Assembly (NCBI RefSeq): GCF_000801105.2
Contig: NC_079516.1
Coordinates: 18,816,998-18,880,997 of the forward strand
Reading direction: 5' to 3'
DNA length: 64,000 nt
Source of the DNA: Raphanus sativus
Lineage: Eukaryota; Streptophyta; Magnoliopsida; Brassicales; Brassicaceae
In this document: one piece after another, positions 12,209 to 22,325 of the stretch
Layout of the letters: every line of letters starts with the position of its first letter
Numbering within the stretch: position 1 is the first letter of the stretch
Notes under the pieces: model-generated
What the model saw: only the letters and a program-made list of their open reading frames with translations
Database searches by the model: none
What the model was told of the DNA's origin: nothing
Translations under genes and position numbers: made by a program

Positions 12209-13460
12209 TAGGGAGTGTTTCTTTTGCTCCACTTTATTTATCACTGTAGTGACCAAACAAAAAAAATTGTGTGTGTTGTTTTTCTAAGCGATACGTAAAA
12301 GTGGAGTATTCACAAATTTTAAAAAAACTTGTGATTGGGAAATGAAAGTGGATCACCCACTTTGAGTGTATGTACCGCTATAAAAAACGTCTCCCATTCT
12401 CAGTCTTAGGTTTAGAATGGGAAAAGGGGATCAAGCGTTGCGAATTTAGCGGATTAAGCGTTGCGGATCGAGCGGATCAAGTGGAACAAGAATAGATCTA
12501 GCGGATCTAGCGGTACAAGTGTGGATCAAACGGATCTAGCGGTCCAAAATATATGCTTGAATGGTAAAAGTGGATAAAAAGTGGTCCAAAATACTGTACA
12601 TATTTAAAAATAAATTATATTACTATTTTATTTTATAATTCGAAGTATTAATTTGTTTAAAGGAAGTTATATAATTTTATTCAAATTATAATAGAAAATT
12701 ATTTTAAATATATATATAGAGTGATTAAAATCGAAATGTATATCTAACTTTGGATGATTGAAAAATAATTATGTTTTGATAAAATAGAATAACAGTTTAA
12801 GATTAAATACTAACTAACCTATTAAATTTAAAATATTAAAAAAAAAACTGAAAATAACACATTGTTAAGAAACTATAATATTATATCCAATAAAAAAAAT
12901 ATATCTAGCCAGTATAATGAAACTCAAAAAATTGTTGGCTGGCACACGCGAATTTTAGAATTAAAAATAAAAGACATAAAATTATAATAAGACTTGTATA
13001 TGAATAAGTACGTAGATTATATAAATTTTTATTTGTGTATGACTGAATTTTTATAGAAATTTATATGATTAAAACAATTTAAAATAATAATTTATTTTGA
13101 ACAGAATATGTTAAAATTAAATAATTTATATAAAATTATATATTACTATTTATTTTCATAAATAAAAGTAAAATTTAAATATAAATTAAATAAACATAAA
13201 TTTCAAAATATAATATAAAATCAATTATATATAATTATTTTGAGCTTTAAAATTAGATATATGGATGAATTAAAATAATTATAATTTTGGATTAAAAATA
13301 TAGTAGTTTGGAGCTTTAATATTAATTACAGCAATAATTTTGTTTAAGGCTGAATTTCTGTAAGCATTTATATGACTAGAATCATTTTAAAATCTAAATT
13401 ATAATCTATTACATATTATTTAAATTAAAATAATTTAGGTTAGACATTAAATAAAAAGGA
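12209..13460. mobile_element. Candidate hAT-like nonautonomous element
   Basis: The 8-bp direct repeat GAACTGCT occurs at 12201-12208 and 13462-13469, bracketing a segment that begins TAGGGAGTGTTTC. Near its left end, 'gcggatcaagcg' and 'agatctagcggatctagcgg' words are repeated (12430-12545), like the subterminal motif arrays of hAT elements. The right end does not clearly mirror the left, so the assignment is weak. Confidence 0.3.
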
Positions 13461-13469
13461 GGAACTGCT

Positions 13470-13980
13470 AGAAACACTCATAAATTGTAGAGTAAATACT
13501 GTAGTTAGTAGTCCATAAGTTTTGTTCACAAATATGAACCGCTCGTGGTTCATTGTTAATAAAGTGAATCACTGCACAAATAAAAACGAAAATGTTGAAT
13601 GGCAAATCAAAGTGCAGTTCGCACACTTGTGCCGTTGTGCGTGTCCTCCATCATTAGTAGATGTTTGACAGTTTGTAAGTCATAAATGTTTCATATCTAT
13701 CTAAGTAAATGTTGGCCTCGTGTCAGTCATGAAGAGTTCATAAATATTCTATATCTATCTTGAATATATTATTGTCACGAGCGTTACAATCATAAATTGA
13801 TATTTCTCTACAATTTTAAATTTATAATTTATTATCTTAAATAATAAAATATACTGTAATACTTTGATACATAGAAATGTGGTGGTGGTACATGAATGCT
13901 TAGTTTTGACTATTTTTCACTGAAAACAATTGGTTTTTTTGTGTCATCCGAAAATAGCTTTAAGTAGTACAATATCCTAA
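13470..13980. other. Intergenic DNA, nothing identified
   Basis: No coding frame, hairpin end or inverted repeat was recognised here. Confidence 0.5.
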
Positions 13981-14447
13981 GAGCATCTTTAATGGTATAT
14001 TTCCATACATTTTTATGGCAATATAATAAAAGGAAAAAATGAAAAACTGATCAAGATGTGTTTTTTTTGGTTGTTATGCAAGAAGTGTTTCACCTAAGTT
14101 ATTAGAGTGATGTGGCTTAGTTTCATTAGTTCTATTTTCTGGAAAATGTTTGTGTACTTTAATTAATATGTTTGTTTCTAAATGTAATACTAAATGTTTG
14201 TGTACTTTAATTAATATATTTGTTTCTTTTTATGTTTTTCAATTCTATCTTTCATTTTTTTCATAATAATTTGAAATTGTATATTGGGTATCTTTTTATT
14301 TTCAAAAAATATTTAGTATTACTTTTTTATGTTTTCCATTTAAAATTATTTTTAATGTTTTTAAAATTATTATATGTTTTAACATTATTAAATTATATAA
14401 TTATTAAGATACAAGTTCTATATCCTCCCACTTATCCCACTACTAAT

Positions 14448-14981
14448 CTAATACAATAAAGTAGGCATATCTGCCTTTTCCTGCGTCCACGTCGCTCAGG
14501 AAGGGTGGGGCTTTTCTCGACACGTGTCGACTCGGTAGGGCATCAGTGTTTCCCACGCGTTTTGGTTTTGTTGCGCGTCCGGTAGCTTTTTTATCTTTTG
14601 TTGGGCTAGACTTTTGTTTTTCTGTTTACTCTAACAGATTTAACTTGCGTTTGGGCTTTTTAAAATTATTGTGTCAAGCCCAAAAAATTATAGGTTTCTT
14701 CATCTTCTCACCTTTTATTTTTTTCCGTATCTCAGAGTCCGAGTTTTGCAGGAAAGAAAGCGCCGATCAACTCGGCGTAACGCCTCGACCTTTCATTAAT
14801 ATGTTCTTTAATTCGGGCTTTAACGTGATCGACCCACTTCTTCCACTCTGAAGCATTCAATTGATCTCACCAGCTTCTAAAGTAACTGACGGATGCTCCA
14901 CCTATAAATGTGTATGCTCCCAGCGATAAACAGAGTAACTCCCGCAAATCAGAAAGAACAATCTCTGTTAATCACCATCTC
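14448..14981 (+). other. Helitron left arm: promoter/leader-like sequence without a clear gene
   Basis: This stretch is far less AT-rich than its surroundings and contains CACGTG (in GACACGTGTCGA, about 14519) and site II-like GGGCTT/AAGCCC words. Read across the retrotransposon insertion, the leader 'atcaccatctc' continues as 'caacaATGGCGAG' at 27158. It is therefore probably the captured promoter and 5' untranslated region of the RPA-like fragment that follows. The reading frame at 14546-14851 matches nothing I know. Confidence 0.4.
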
Positions 14982-15458
14982 TGTAGGAGGAGGATTACAC
15001 CCCTCCAAGGGCCCGGTAAATCAGTAAAACACGCCCTGTTGACCGCTGGACGACGAACAGACGATGGGCCGATAAGCGCGGCCCAGGAAGAGATTACCGC
15101 GACCAAACGACTAAACGACAGCAGGCCCATTTGGTCGGTACATCGACAAAGCCCATCCAGAAGAGAGGGATTAGGGCAAACTCGAAGAGAAGGTCTATAA
15201 AAGGAAGGGGAGAAACGACGTAGAGGGGATCGACACTTTTACACAATCACAAGACGGCTAGATCTAGGGTTTTCACTCATCTCTATCCGTTATCTTGTAC
15301 CGTTCCCCGGCTAGCTCTTCGAGCTCTGTCTTGTCTTTCTCTTTACATTCCCATTGTAACCAAGTCCTGACATCTTCATCTATAAAACGTCTTTGTTAGA
15401 CCCACAGACGAGTTCTTCGTCTTCTCTTTACTAGTTTCGACCGAACTCGGTTCTAACA
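14982..15458 (+). repeat. 5' LTR
   Basis: It begins TGTAGGAGG and ends GGTTCTAACA, and matches 26676-27152 with no difference found by eye. A TATA box lies two-fifths of the way in, so U3 is about 0.2 kb. Confidence 0.95.
15196..15203 (+). promoter_or_regulatory. LTR TATA box
   Basis: TATAAAAG within GGTCTATAAAAGGAAGG is the probable core promoter for the genomic RNA; transcription should start about 30 bp downstream. Confidence 0.7.
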
Positions 15459-15460
15459 GT

Positions 15461-15478
15461 TGGCGCCCACCGTGGGGC
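15461..15478 (+). promoter_or_regulatory. Primer binding site
   Basis: TGGCGCCCACCGTGGGGC begins two bases after the 5' LTR. A TGGCGCC start is typical of plant Tat/Athila-type primer sites and marks the tRNA 3' CCA pairing. I have not assigned the tRNA. Confidence 0.8.
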
Positions 15479-15500
15479 TAGCAAAGTAACGTTAGCAAAG

Positions 15501-17324
15501 ATGAGTCAGAACCCCGAAGGTTCCACTTCCGGCGACGAACACGACGCGCCGAACCCAACCCCTGTCACGGCTATCCCGATAGCCCCTGCCTTTGTCGATA
15601 CCATCATGGAGCGCTTCGCCCGGCAAGACGCTGCTCAAAAGGCAGCTACCGAGCAAATCGCCGCAATCGCCGCACTACTCGCTCCTCTCGCCGGCGCTCC
15701 AGACGCAGCCACTGATACCATTCGCAGACAACTGTTCACTAGCGACACAACCGCCGGCCCGGCGAACCAAGGCGCTCCTCCCAGTACTCTCAACCCAGAT
15801 GCAGCTCCGTTCACTCCTGCGAACCCGGATCTGCAAATGGTTCGCGAAGTCGCAGCACTCAAACAGTCGCTTCTGGACATAAACTCCAAGATCCACTGCG
15901 TAACCACCTCTGCACCACAGATAGAGCGCGTTTTGGCGAACACTCTCCGAACACCATTCTCTCCAGCGATAACCGGCGTCAGACTACGACACATCGAGAA
16001 GCTCCGGCTCCCGACGTACGAAGGCCTGACTGACCCGACGACCCACATCACGTCTTTCAACATTGCAGTACGCCGTGCAAACCTCTCCGACGAAGAACGC
16101 GACGCCGGCTACTGCCAACTCTTCGTCGAAAGCTTGAAAGGACCAGCTCTTACATGGTTCACGGGCCTCGCTGAGAACTCTATTAAAGACTTCCACGACC
16201 TGTCGTCCGCCTTCCTCAAGAATTATATCATGTTCACTCAGGAAGATGCGACAGTGTCTGATCTTTTCAACCTTGCTCAAGGGAAAGATCAAAGCTTGCG
16301 CAGCTTCATGGAGAAGTTCAAGGCCATAGTCTCGAAGGTCGTCTTACCCGACAGCGTCGCGGTCGCAGCACTTAAGAACACGTTGTATGTCCACTCAATC
16401 TTCCGTGACGACCTCTACAGGAATCCTACGACGTCTCTCTCCGACGCCATCGGACGTTCCCACAACTTTATCCGCATGGAAGAGGACACAAAGGCCCTCA
16501 TCGCTAAGCTCAACGCGTCTAAAGCTGCAACAGCCGACAAAAGCGGAGTAAAGAACGCGGATAGTCGACATGAACCGCGACAGCACTCGTCAGGCGATAA
16601 AGCAACCCAAAAGAGGAATTTCGTCTATGCTGTCGACGAAGAGGGCTCTCCAGCGTCAACAACTATCGTGCGAGAGAAAGGCTGGAACGTCTACAACCGC
16701 GAAACCGACGGAAAACCGCCGGATTCCTCCGCAGCAGTTAGTTCTCGGCCTCCGGGAGCCGAGAAATGGTGCGACTACCACAACGCTAAGTCGCATGACA
16801 CCAGAGAATGTAAGACGCTCTTCGAACAATTTCTCACTTCTGTTGCGAACGGGAAACTCGAAATCGAACCTCCGAAAACCAGAACACGGGGACCAGCGAG
16901 CTGGAGCAAAAACAAGGATAGGAAAACCAACAAGTCGCAAGGCAAAGCCCCTCAGCAAGAGAGGCGAGCGACACCTGACGAGGCAACTCCAGCGTCGCCG
17001 GAAAAGGGGAACTCGTCCAGCGACGAAGAATCACCGCGGAATCGGAGAAGGGTCGAGACTGTTTTCGCAAGAACCGTTAAAGACGCCGGCGATCGCGAAC
17101 TCCCGAAAGCGAGGCGACGCATCAACGTCGTCCTGACGCAGCTGGAACCTCCCGCCGACAAACCCGAACCAATCTCTCCCCAAGACCTGCGCGCTCGGCT
17201 AGGTCGCCCATCACCTAGCGACCTACGGAACCTCCTTAAGCGAAAGGAAAAATCAGCGGCAGATGCAGTCGATCAGGCCCCGATCTCCGCGAAAAGATCA
17301 ACTCCTCCAAGACTCGCCGGTTGA
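15501..17324 (+). CDS. gag: Gag polyprotein of the Tat retrotransposon
   Basis: The 607-residue Gag starts 42 bases after the 5' LTR and should form the virus-like particle that packages the element RNA. An Ala/Pro-rich N-terminus precedes the conserved retrotransposon Gag domain at about residues 175-330, which contains the GPALTWF core and the LRSFMEKFK helix. A zinc-knuckle-like motif with C, H, H and C (WCDYHNAKSHDTREC) lies at about 420-436, followed by a basic, charged tail likely to bind RNA. The tail contains DLRxxL motifs (QDLRARL, SDLRNLL) that continue in the pol frame. The stop at 17322-17324 overlaps the pol frame, which is -1 relative to gag; see the frameshift finding. No internal stop is present. 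Confidence 0.9.
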   Translation: MSQNPEGSTSGDEHDAPNPTPVTAIPIAPAFVDTIMERFARQDAAQKAATEQIAAIAALLAPLAGAPDAATDTIRRQLFTSDTTAGPANQGAPPSTLNPDAAPFTPANPDLQMVREVAALKQSLLDINSKIHCVTTSAPQIERVLANTLRTPFSPAITGVRLRHIEKLRLPTYEGLTDPTTHITSFNIAVRRANLSDEERDAGYCQLFVESLKGPALTWFTGLAENSIKDFHDLSSAFLKNYIMFTQEDATVSDLFNLAQGKDQSLRSFMEKFKAIVSKVVLPDSVAVAALKNTLYVHSIFRDDLYRNPTTSLSDAIGRSHNFIRMEEDTKALIAKLNASKAATADKSGVKNADSRHEPRQHSSGDKATQKRNFVYAVDEEGSPASTTIVREKGWNVYNRETDGKPPDSSAAVSSRPPGAEKWCDYHNAKSHDTRECKTLFEQFLTSVANGKLEIEPPKTRTRGPASWSKNKDRKTNKSQGKAPQQERRATPDEATPASPEKGNSSSDEESPRNRRRVETVFARTVKDAGDRELPKARRRINVVLTQLEPPADKPEPISPQDLRARLGRPSPSDLRNLLKRKEKSAADAVDQAPISAKRSTPPRLAG

Positions 17325-20300
17325 ATAACCCAAGTCCCATGAAACCCCGCCCCGTAGACCTGCGTGAAAAGCTTAATTCCAGGAAACCGGATTTGCGAAG
17401 TCAGCTCGATCGTCCTTTATACTCTGACCTTCGACAAAAGCTTGAAGCCTCTAGAACTCAGCATCCCAATCAGGAACAAGACACCGTCCTCAACGTTATT
17501 ATGGGTGGTTCCCCGCCCTGCGGTGATTCTGTCAGGTCCATTAAAGACTACCGTCGTCAGGCAACATCCTCACGCAAGTGGCCGACGAAAACCGAGAACG
17601 ATCATCACATCACTTTCTCCCCTGACGACACCCTTGGCATCCACATGCCACACAACGACCCCCTCCTCGTTGAACTCGGAATCGGTGACTGCCAAGTCAC
17701 CAAAATCCTGATCGACACTGGCAGCTCCGTCGATCTGATCTTTCGCGATACACTCGACAAGATGGGCGTTGACACGGGAAGTATGAAACCATCGTCCCGC
17801 TCTCTTACAGGTTTCAATGGCTCGTCCGAAGTCTTGGTCGGAACCATCCGCCTTCCAGTGTACGCATGTGGCATGACACGGACTGTCAAGTTTTCAGTCG
17901 TCGATTCCAAAGCCCCTTACAACGCGATTCTGGGCACCCCTTGGCTGCATTCGATGCAGGCAATCCCGTCGACTTACCACCAATGCGTTAAGTTTCCGGG
18001 GACAGACGGTAAGATCCGAACGCTGCGGGGCGACCAGCAAGCCGCCAGAGATCTGTTAATCGCAACCATAAAGCTCCAGCGAGAAACGTCGCATATCAAC
18101 ACCGTCTCCAACCCCTCGCAGAAGGCATTCCCCCAACAAGAGGAGGTCCTCAACGTACCTCTCGACGATGCTGACCCTAGCAAGGTAATCCGCATTGGAG
18201 CACTCTTGCCGGACGATATGCAGCAGCAACTCTCCGAGTTCCTCCGTCAGAACATCTCCACTTTCGCCTGGACTACATCCGACATGAAAGGGATCGACCC
18301 AGCGATCACCTCACATGAGCTCAACGTCGATCCCACCTTCAAGCCTATCCGCCAGAAGCGCAGAAAGCTAGGACCGGAACGATCAAAGGCAGTCAACGAC
18401 GAGGTGGACCGCTTACTCGCCGCTGACTCTATCATGGAAGTCAAATACCCTGACTGGCTCGCTAACCCTGTCGTCGTCAAAAAGAAGAACGGGAAGTGGC
18501 GAGTCTGCGTCGATTTCACGGATCTGAACAAAGCTTGCCCAAAGGACAGTTACCCTCTTCCGCACATTGACCGTTTAGTCGAGTCAACCGCTGGAAACGC
18601 CCTATTGACGTTCATGGACGCATTCTCTGGATACAACCAGATAATGATGCACCCAGACGACCGCGAGAAGACGGCGTTCATAACAGATAGAGGAACCTAC
18701 TGCTATAAGGTAATGCCCTTCGGCCTTAAAAACGCGGGAGCCACCTACCAACGCCTTGTCAACCGCATGTTCGCCGACAAACTGGGCTCCACTATGGAAG
18801 TCTACATCGACGACATGCTAGTCAAGTCGCTCCGAGCCGAGGATCATCTCACGCACCTCAAAGACTGCTTCACAACGCTCAACGAATACGGTATGAAACT
18901 GAACCCGGCTAAATGCACGTTCGGCGTTATGTCCGGCGAGTTTCTCGGATACATCGTCACCCAGAGAGGAATTGAGGCTAATCCTAAACAGATATCGGCG
19001 ATCCTCGATCTCCCAAGCCCCAAGAACAGCCGAGAAGTGCAACGTCTCACCGGCCGCATAGCAGCGCTCAACAGGTTCATCTCGCGATCTACCGACAAGT
19101 GCCTTCCTTTCTTCGAACTGTTGCGGGGAAACAAACGATTCATTTGGGACGACAAGTGTGAGGAAGCCTTTGGCCAACTGAAGCAATATCTGACTACCCC
19201 TCCTGTCCTCTCGAAACCGGAAGCGGGTGACATTCTTACCCTCTATATTGCCGTCACGCCTATCGCCGTCAGCAGCGTCCTCATACGCGAAGATCGGGGG
19301 GAGCAGAAACCAATCTTCTACACGAGCAAGCGCATGACCGAAGCCGAAACCCGCTATCCCACTCTCGAGAAAATGGCGCTTGCGGTGGTACATTCAGCGA
19401 GAAAACTCCGCCCGTATTTTCAGTCTCACACGGTCGAAGTGCTCTCCAATCAACCCCTCCGAACAGTCATGCAGAACGCCAACCACTCTCGGCGACTCAC
19501 AAAGTGGGCAATGGAGCTCAGCGAGCACGATATCATATACAAGAACCGGACAGCAGCCAAGTCCCAGGTCCTCGCTGACTTCCTGATCGAACTCACCCCC
19601 GAACTCGAGCAGGATCTTGCCGTGTCGTCTCGCAATTGGATCCTGCATGTCGACGGCTCCTCGACCAATAAAGGGTCTGGCGCCGGCGTTCAGCTCCAAT
19701 CCCCAACCGGCGAACTGATAAGACAGTCTTTTAGCTTCGGCTTTCCCGCTTCCAACAACGAGGCTGAGTACGAGTCCCTACTTGCAGGATTACGCCTCGC
19801 CAAAGCCGTCAGAGCCAAACGCCTCAGTGCCTACTGCGACTCTCAGCTCGTCGCCAGTCAGTACAACGGTGAATACGATGCTCATAATGCAAGAATGGAC
19901 GCCTACCTCAAGCTTGTTCAGGACCTCACGAAAGACTTCGAATTTTTCGAACTTACCAAAGTCCCCAGAGGAGAGAACGTCTGCGCTGATGCTCTGGCAG
20001 CCCTTGGGAGCAAGCTACACGATCAGATCAAGCGGACAATTCCCATTCATCGGATCGAAAACCCCAGCATTACGGCACAAGGCGCGAGTACCTCCTATGT
20101 CTCTGCAGTAGCTGTTGCGGCTGAAATGGACGTCGATTCCTCATCAGACGAAACCCCCGACTGGCGCACTGATCTGATCAACTATTTAGCACACGGCACC
20201 CTTCCAGATGATAAGTGGCTAGCGCGAAGACTGAAGGCACGCAGTGCCCATTACGTCGTCATAGACGGCGAACTACACCGTTGGAACGCCAACAAGGTCC

Positions 20301-21400
20301 TCCTGAAATGCATATCAGGCGATGAAACGCGACTAGTCATGGCTGAAAATCACGAAGGCGCGGCGGGTAATCACTCTGGAGGACGAGCCCTAGCACTTAA
20401 AGTCCGAAGTCAAGGCTTCTACTGGCCTACTCTAAACACGGACTGCGAATCCTACGCCAAACGCTGTGATAAATGCCAAAGACACGCACCCACGATCCAC
20501 TGTCCCACCGAGCAATTGCGCACCCTTACGGCACCATATCCGTTTATGCGTTGGGCAATGGACATCATCGGACCCATGCCGAATTCACGAGGAAAGCGTT
20601 TCGTCCTTGTCCTGACTGATTACTTCACCAAATGGATCGAAGCGGAAGCCTTCGCTAACATCACCGACAAGGAAGTTCAGAAGTTCGTCTGGCGCAATAT
20701 CATTTGTCGTCACGGTCTCCCTTACGAGATTGTGACAGACAACGGGTCACAGTTCATCTCGCATCAGTTTCGTGATTTCTGCGACAAATGGAGAATCCGT
20801 TTGAACACCGCAACGCCCCGATACCCGCAGAGTAACGGCCAGGCAGAGTCATCCAACCGCACGATCATCGACGGCTTAAAGAAACGTCTAGACTTGAAAA
20901 AAGGCTGCTGGGCCGACGAGTTGGACGGCGTACTTTGGTCTCACCGCACCACGCCTCGCTCCGCGACTAAGTGCACTCCATTCTCCATGGCCTACGGCGT
21001 TGAAGCGATGGCTCCCGCCGAAGTTAATGTAACCAGTCTCCGAAGATCACGAATGCCTCAGCACCTCGCGCTCAATCAAAGTATGCTCCTCGACGCGCTT
21101 GACGCAATCGAAGAACACCGCGATCAAGCCCTGCTCCGAATCCAGAATTACCAACATCAAATCGAGAGCTACTATAACAAGAAGGTCAAGTCGCGCCCTC
21201 TTGAACAAGGCGATCTCGTTCTTCGCAAGGTCTTCGAGAACACTAAGGAGTGGAAGGCTGGCAAGCTTGGAACTAACTGGGAGGGACCATACAAAATCAC
21301 ACAAGTGATCAAACCTGGAGTCTATCGCCTGGAAACGTCAACCGGTGAAGCAGTTCCGCGAGCCTGGAATTCCATGCATCTAAAGCGATACTCTCCATAA
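17321..21400 (+). CDS. pol: Pol polyprotein (PR-RT-RH-aRH-INT)
   Basis: The pol frame is open without interruption and has the full domain set. Residues count from 17321: aspartic protease with LIDTGSSVDLIF at about 129-140; reverse transcriptase with VYIDDMLVKS at about 493-502; the usual Ty3 RNase H around 620-760; then a second, archaeal-type RNase H starting LHVDGSS (about 776) with the NNEAEYESL motif, diagnostic of the Tat lineage. Integrase follows with an HHCC zinc finger (HEGAAGNH about 1010, CDKC about 1048) and the catalytic D, D and E in MDIIGP, TDNGSQF and SNGQAESSN (about 1080, 1139, 1174). No ATG lies at the left edge. The frame is open back to 17240 and the first ATG is at 17339, so expression as a Gag-Pol fusion by -1 frameshift is likely. 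Confidence 0.95.
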   Translation: MNNPSPMKPRPVDLREKLNSRKPDLRSQLDRPLYSDLRQKLEASRTQHPNQEQDTVLNVIMGGSPPCGDSVRSIKDYRRQATSSRKWPTKTENDHHITFSPDDTLGIHMPHNDPLLVELGIGDCQVTKILIDTGSSVDLIFRDTLDKMGVDTGSMKPSSRSLTGFNGSSEVLVGTIRLPVYACGMTRTVKFSVVDSKAPYNAILGTPWLHSMQAIPSTYHQCVKFPGTDGKIRTLRGDQQAARDLLIATIKLQRETSHINTVSNPSQKAFPQQEEVLNVPLDDADPSKVIRIGALLPDDMQQQLSEFLRQNISTFAWTTSDMKGIDPAITSHELNVDPTFKPIRQKRRKLGPERSKAVNDEVDRLLAADSIMEVKYPDWLANPVVVKKKNGKWRVCVDFTDLNKACPKDSYPLPHIDRLVESTAGNALLTFMDAFSGYNQIMMHPDDREKTAFITDRGTYCYKVMPFGLKNAGATYQRLVNRMFADKLGSTMEVYIDDMLVKSLRAEDHLTHLKDCFTTLNEYGMKLNPAKCTFGVMSGEFLGYIVTQRGIEANPKQISAILDLPSPKNSREVQRLTGRIAALNRFISRSTDKCLPFFELLRGNKRFIWDDKCEEAFGQLKQYLTTPPVLSKPEAGDILTLYIAVTPIAVSSVLIREDRGEQKPIFYTSKRMTEAETRYPTLEKMALAVVHSARKLRPYFQSHTVEVLSNQPLRTVMQNANHSRRLTKWAMELSEHDIIYKNRTAAKSQVLADFLIELTPELEQDLAVSSRNWILHVDGSSTNKGSGAGVQLQSPTGELIRQSFSFGFPASNNEAEYESLLAGLRLAKAVRAKRLSAYCDSQLVASQYNGEYDAHNARMDAYLKLVQDLTKDFEFFELTKVPRGENVCADALAALGSKLHDQIKRTIPIHRIENPSITAQGASTSYVSAVAVAAEMDVDSSSDETPDWRTDLINYLAHGTLPDDKWLARRLKARSAHYVVIDGELHRWNANKVLLKCISGDETRLVMAENHEGAAGNHSGGRALALKVRSQGFYWPTLNTDCESYAKRCDKCQRHAPTIHCPTEQLRTLTAPYPFMRWAMDIIGPMPNSRGKRFVLVLTDYFTKWIEAEAFANITDKEVQKFVWRNIICRHGLPYEIVTDNGSQFISHQFRDFCDKWRIRLNTATPRYPQSNGQAESSNRTIIDGLKKRLDLKKGCWADELDGVLWSHRTTPRSATKCTPFSMAYGVEAMAPAEVNVTSLRRSRMPQHLALNQSMLLDALDAIEEHRDQALLRIQNYQHQIESYYNKKVKSRPLEQGDLVLRKVFENTKEWKAGKLGTNWEGPYKITQVIKPGVYRLETSTGEAVPRAWNSMHLKRYSP

Positions 21401-21463
21401 TTTTACACTTCAACAACCACATAGTTAAGTAAGTGCGCCTTCCGGGCCACTCTTACACGACTA

Positions 21464-21523
<60 letters not shown>

Positions 21524-22155
21524 TCGAGTAAGTGCACCCTCCGCGTCACTCTTACTCGACTCCTACGAACTACGAATGGCTTGATCCTCCTCGGAGGTAC
21601 GTAGGCAACCTTTACCGGTTCAGCTATAACAAAAAAATTTCGAGTAAGTGCACCCTCCGCGTCACTCTTACTCAACTCCAAACGAACTACGAGTGGCTTG
21701 ATCCTCTTCAGAGGTACGTAGGCAGCCTTAACCAGTGCAGCTATAACAAAACAAAAAAATATACATATATGCGAAAGGAGGGGATGTCGCGACTCAGGGA
21801 CCAAAATTAGCGAGTAAAACTGCATCTGGGAGTCATGAAGTCAGCGACTAATCCCGTCTGCAAACATGTCGCGACCCAACGAGCCCAACCAGCGAGTAAA
21901 ACTGCTTTTGGGAACCATGAAGTCAGCGACTAAACCGCCATCAGCGTGAAAACTAGGCGACCAGCGGCACGCCGGCAAAATCAGCGAGTAAAATCACTTG
22001 CGGAAGCCACGAAAGTCCGCAACCCGAGCCGCCTGCAAACATGTCGCGACCTGACGAGCCCAACCAGCGAGTAAAACTGCTTTTGGGAACCATGAAGCCA
22101 GCGACTAAACCGCCATCAGCGTGAAAACTAGGCGACCAGCGGCACGCCGACAAAA
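21401..22155. repeat. Retrotransposon 3' tandem repeats downstream of pol
   Basis: About two and a half copies of a ~115-bp unit ('gagtaagtgcaccctccgcg', then 'ggcttgatcctcctcggagg' and 'tacgtaggcaacctt') lie at 21425-21760. A second repeat of about 176 bp follows, with near-identical blocks at about 21865-21977 and 22040-22152 ('ccaaccagcgagtaaaactg', 'cagcgactaaaccgccatca'). Noncoding repeats in this position are usual for Tat elements. Confidence 0.8.
21467..21520 (+). repeat. 54-base uninterrupted A tract
   Basis: A pure run of A splits the first ~115-bp repeat unit. Its length and purity are unusual and could reflect slippage, an assembly artefact, or capture of a poly(A) end during reverse transcription. 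Confidence 0.8.
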
Positions 22156-22325
22156 ACAGTTTGAATTCAAAAACAAAAAGGAAGAAGCAGTCATAACCAG
22201 ATATCCAATAAAGCCGAGACATAGTGAGTTCTGAATAATACAACAAAGGCTCCGCAGGGCCTCAAAAAAAAAACAACAACAGCAAAAGAAGACAACGTAT
22301 TTAAAACATACAACAACATAGCAAC

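Noticed and set aside
14546..15200. Plus-strand frames of about 100 codons before gag
   Set aside because: They lie in the Helitron left arm and across the LTR border, and have no similarity to any protein I know.
15635..17161. Minus-strand and alternative-frame ORFs over gag
   Set aside because: Gag has a recognised domain and codon structure; these frames are by-products.
18818..19699. Long minus-strand open frames opposite pol
   Set aside because: They are shadows of the GC-rich pol coding sequence and show no domain of their own.
21403..21825. Minus-strand 140-codon frame with a poly-Phe run
   Set aside because: It arises from the 54-base A tract and the tandem repeats, not from a gene.
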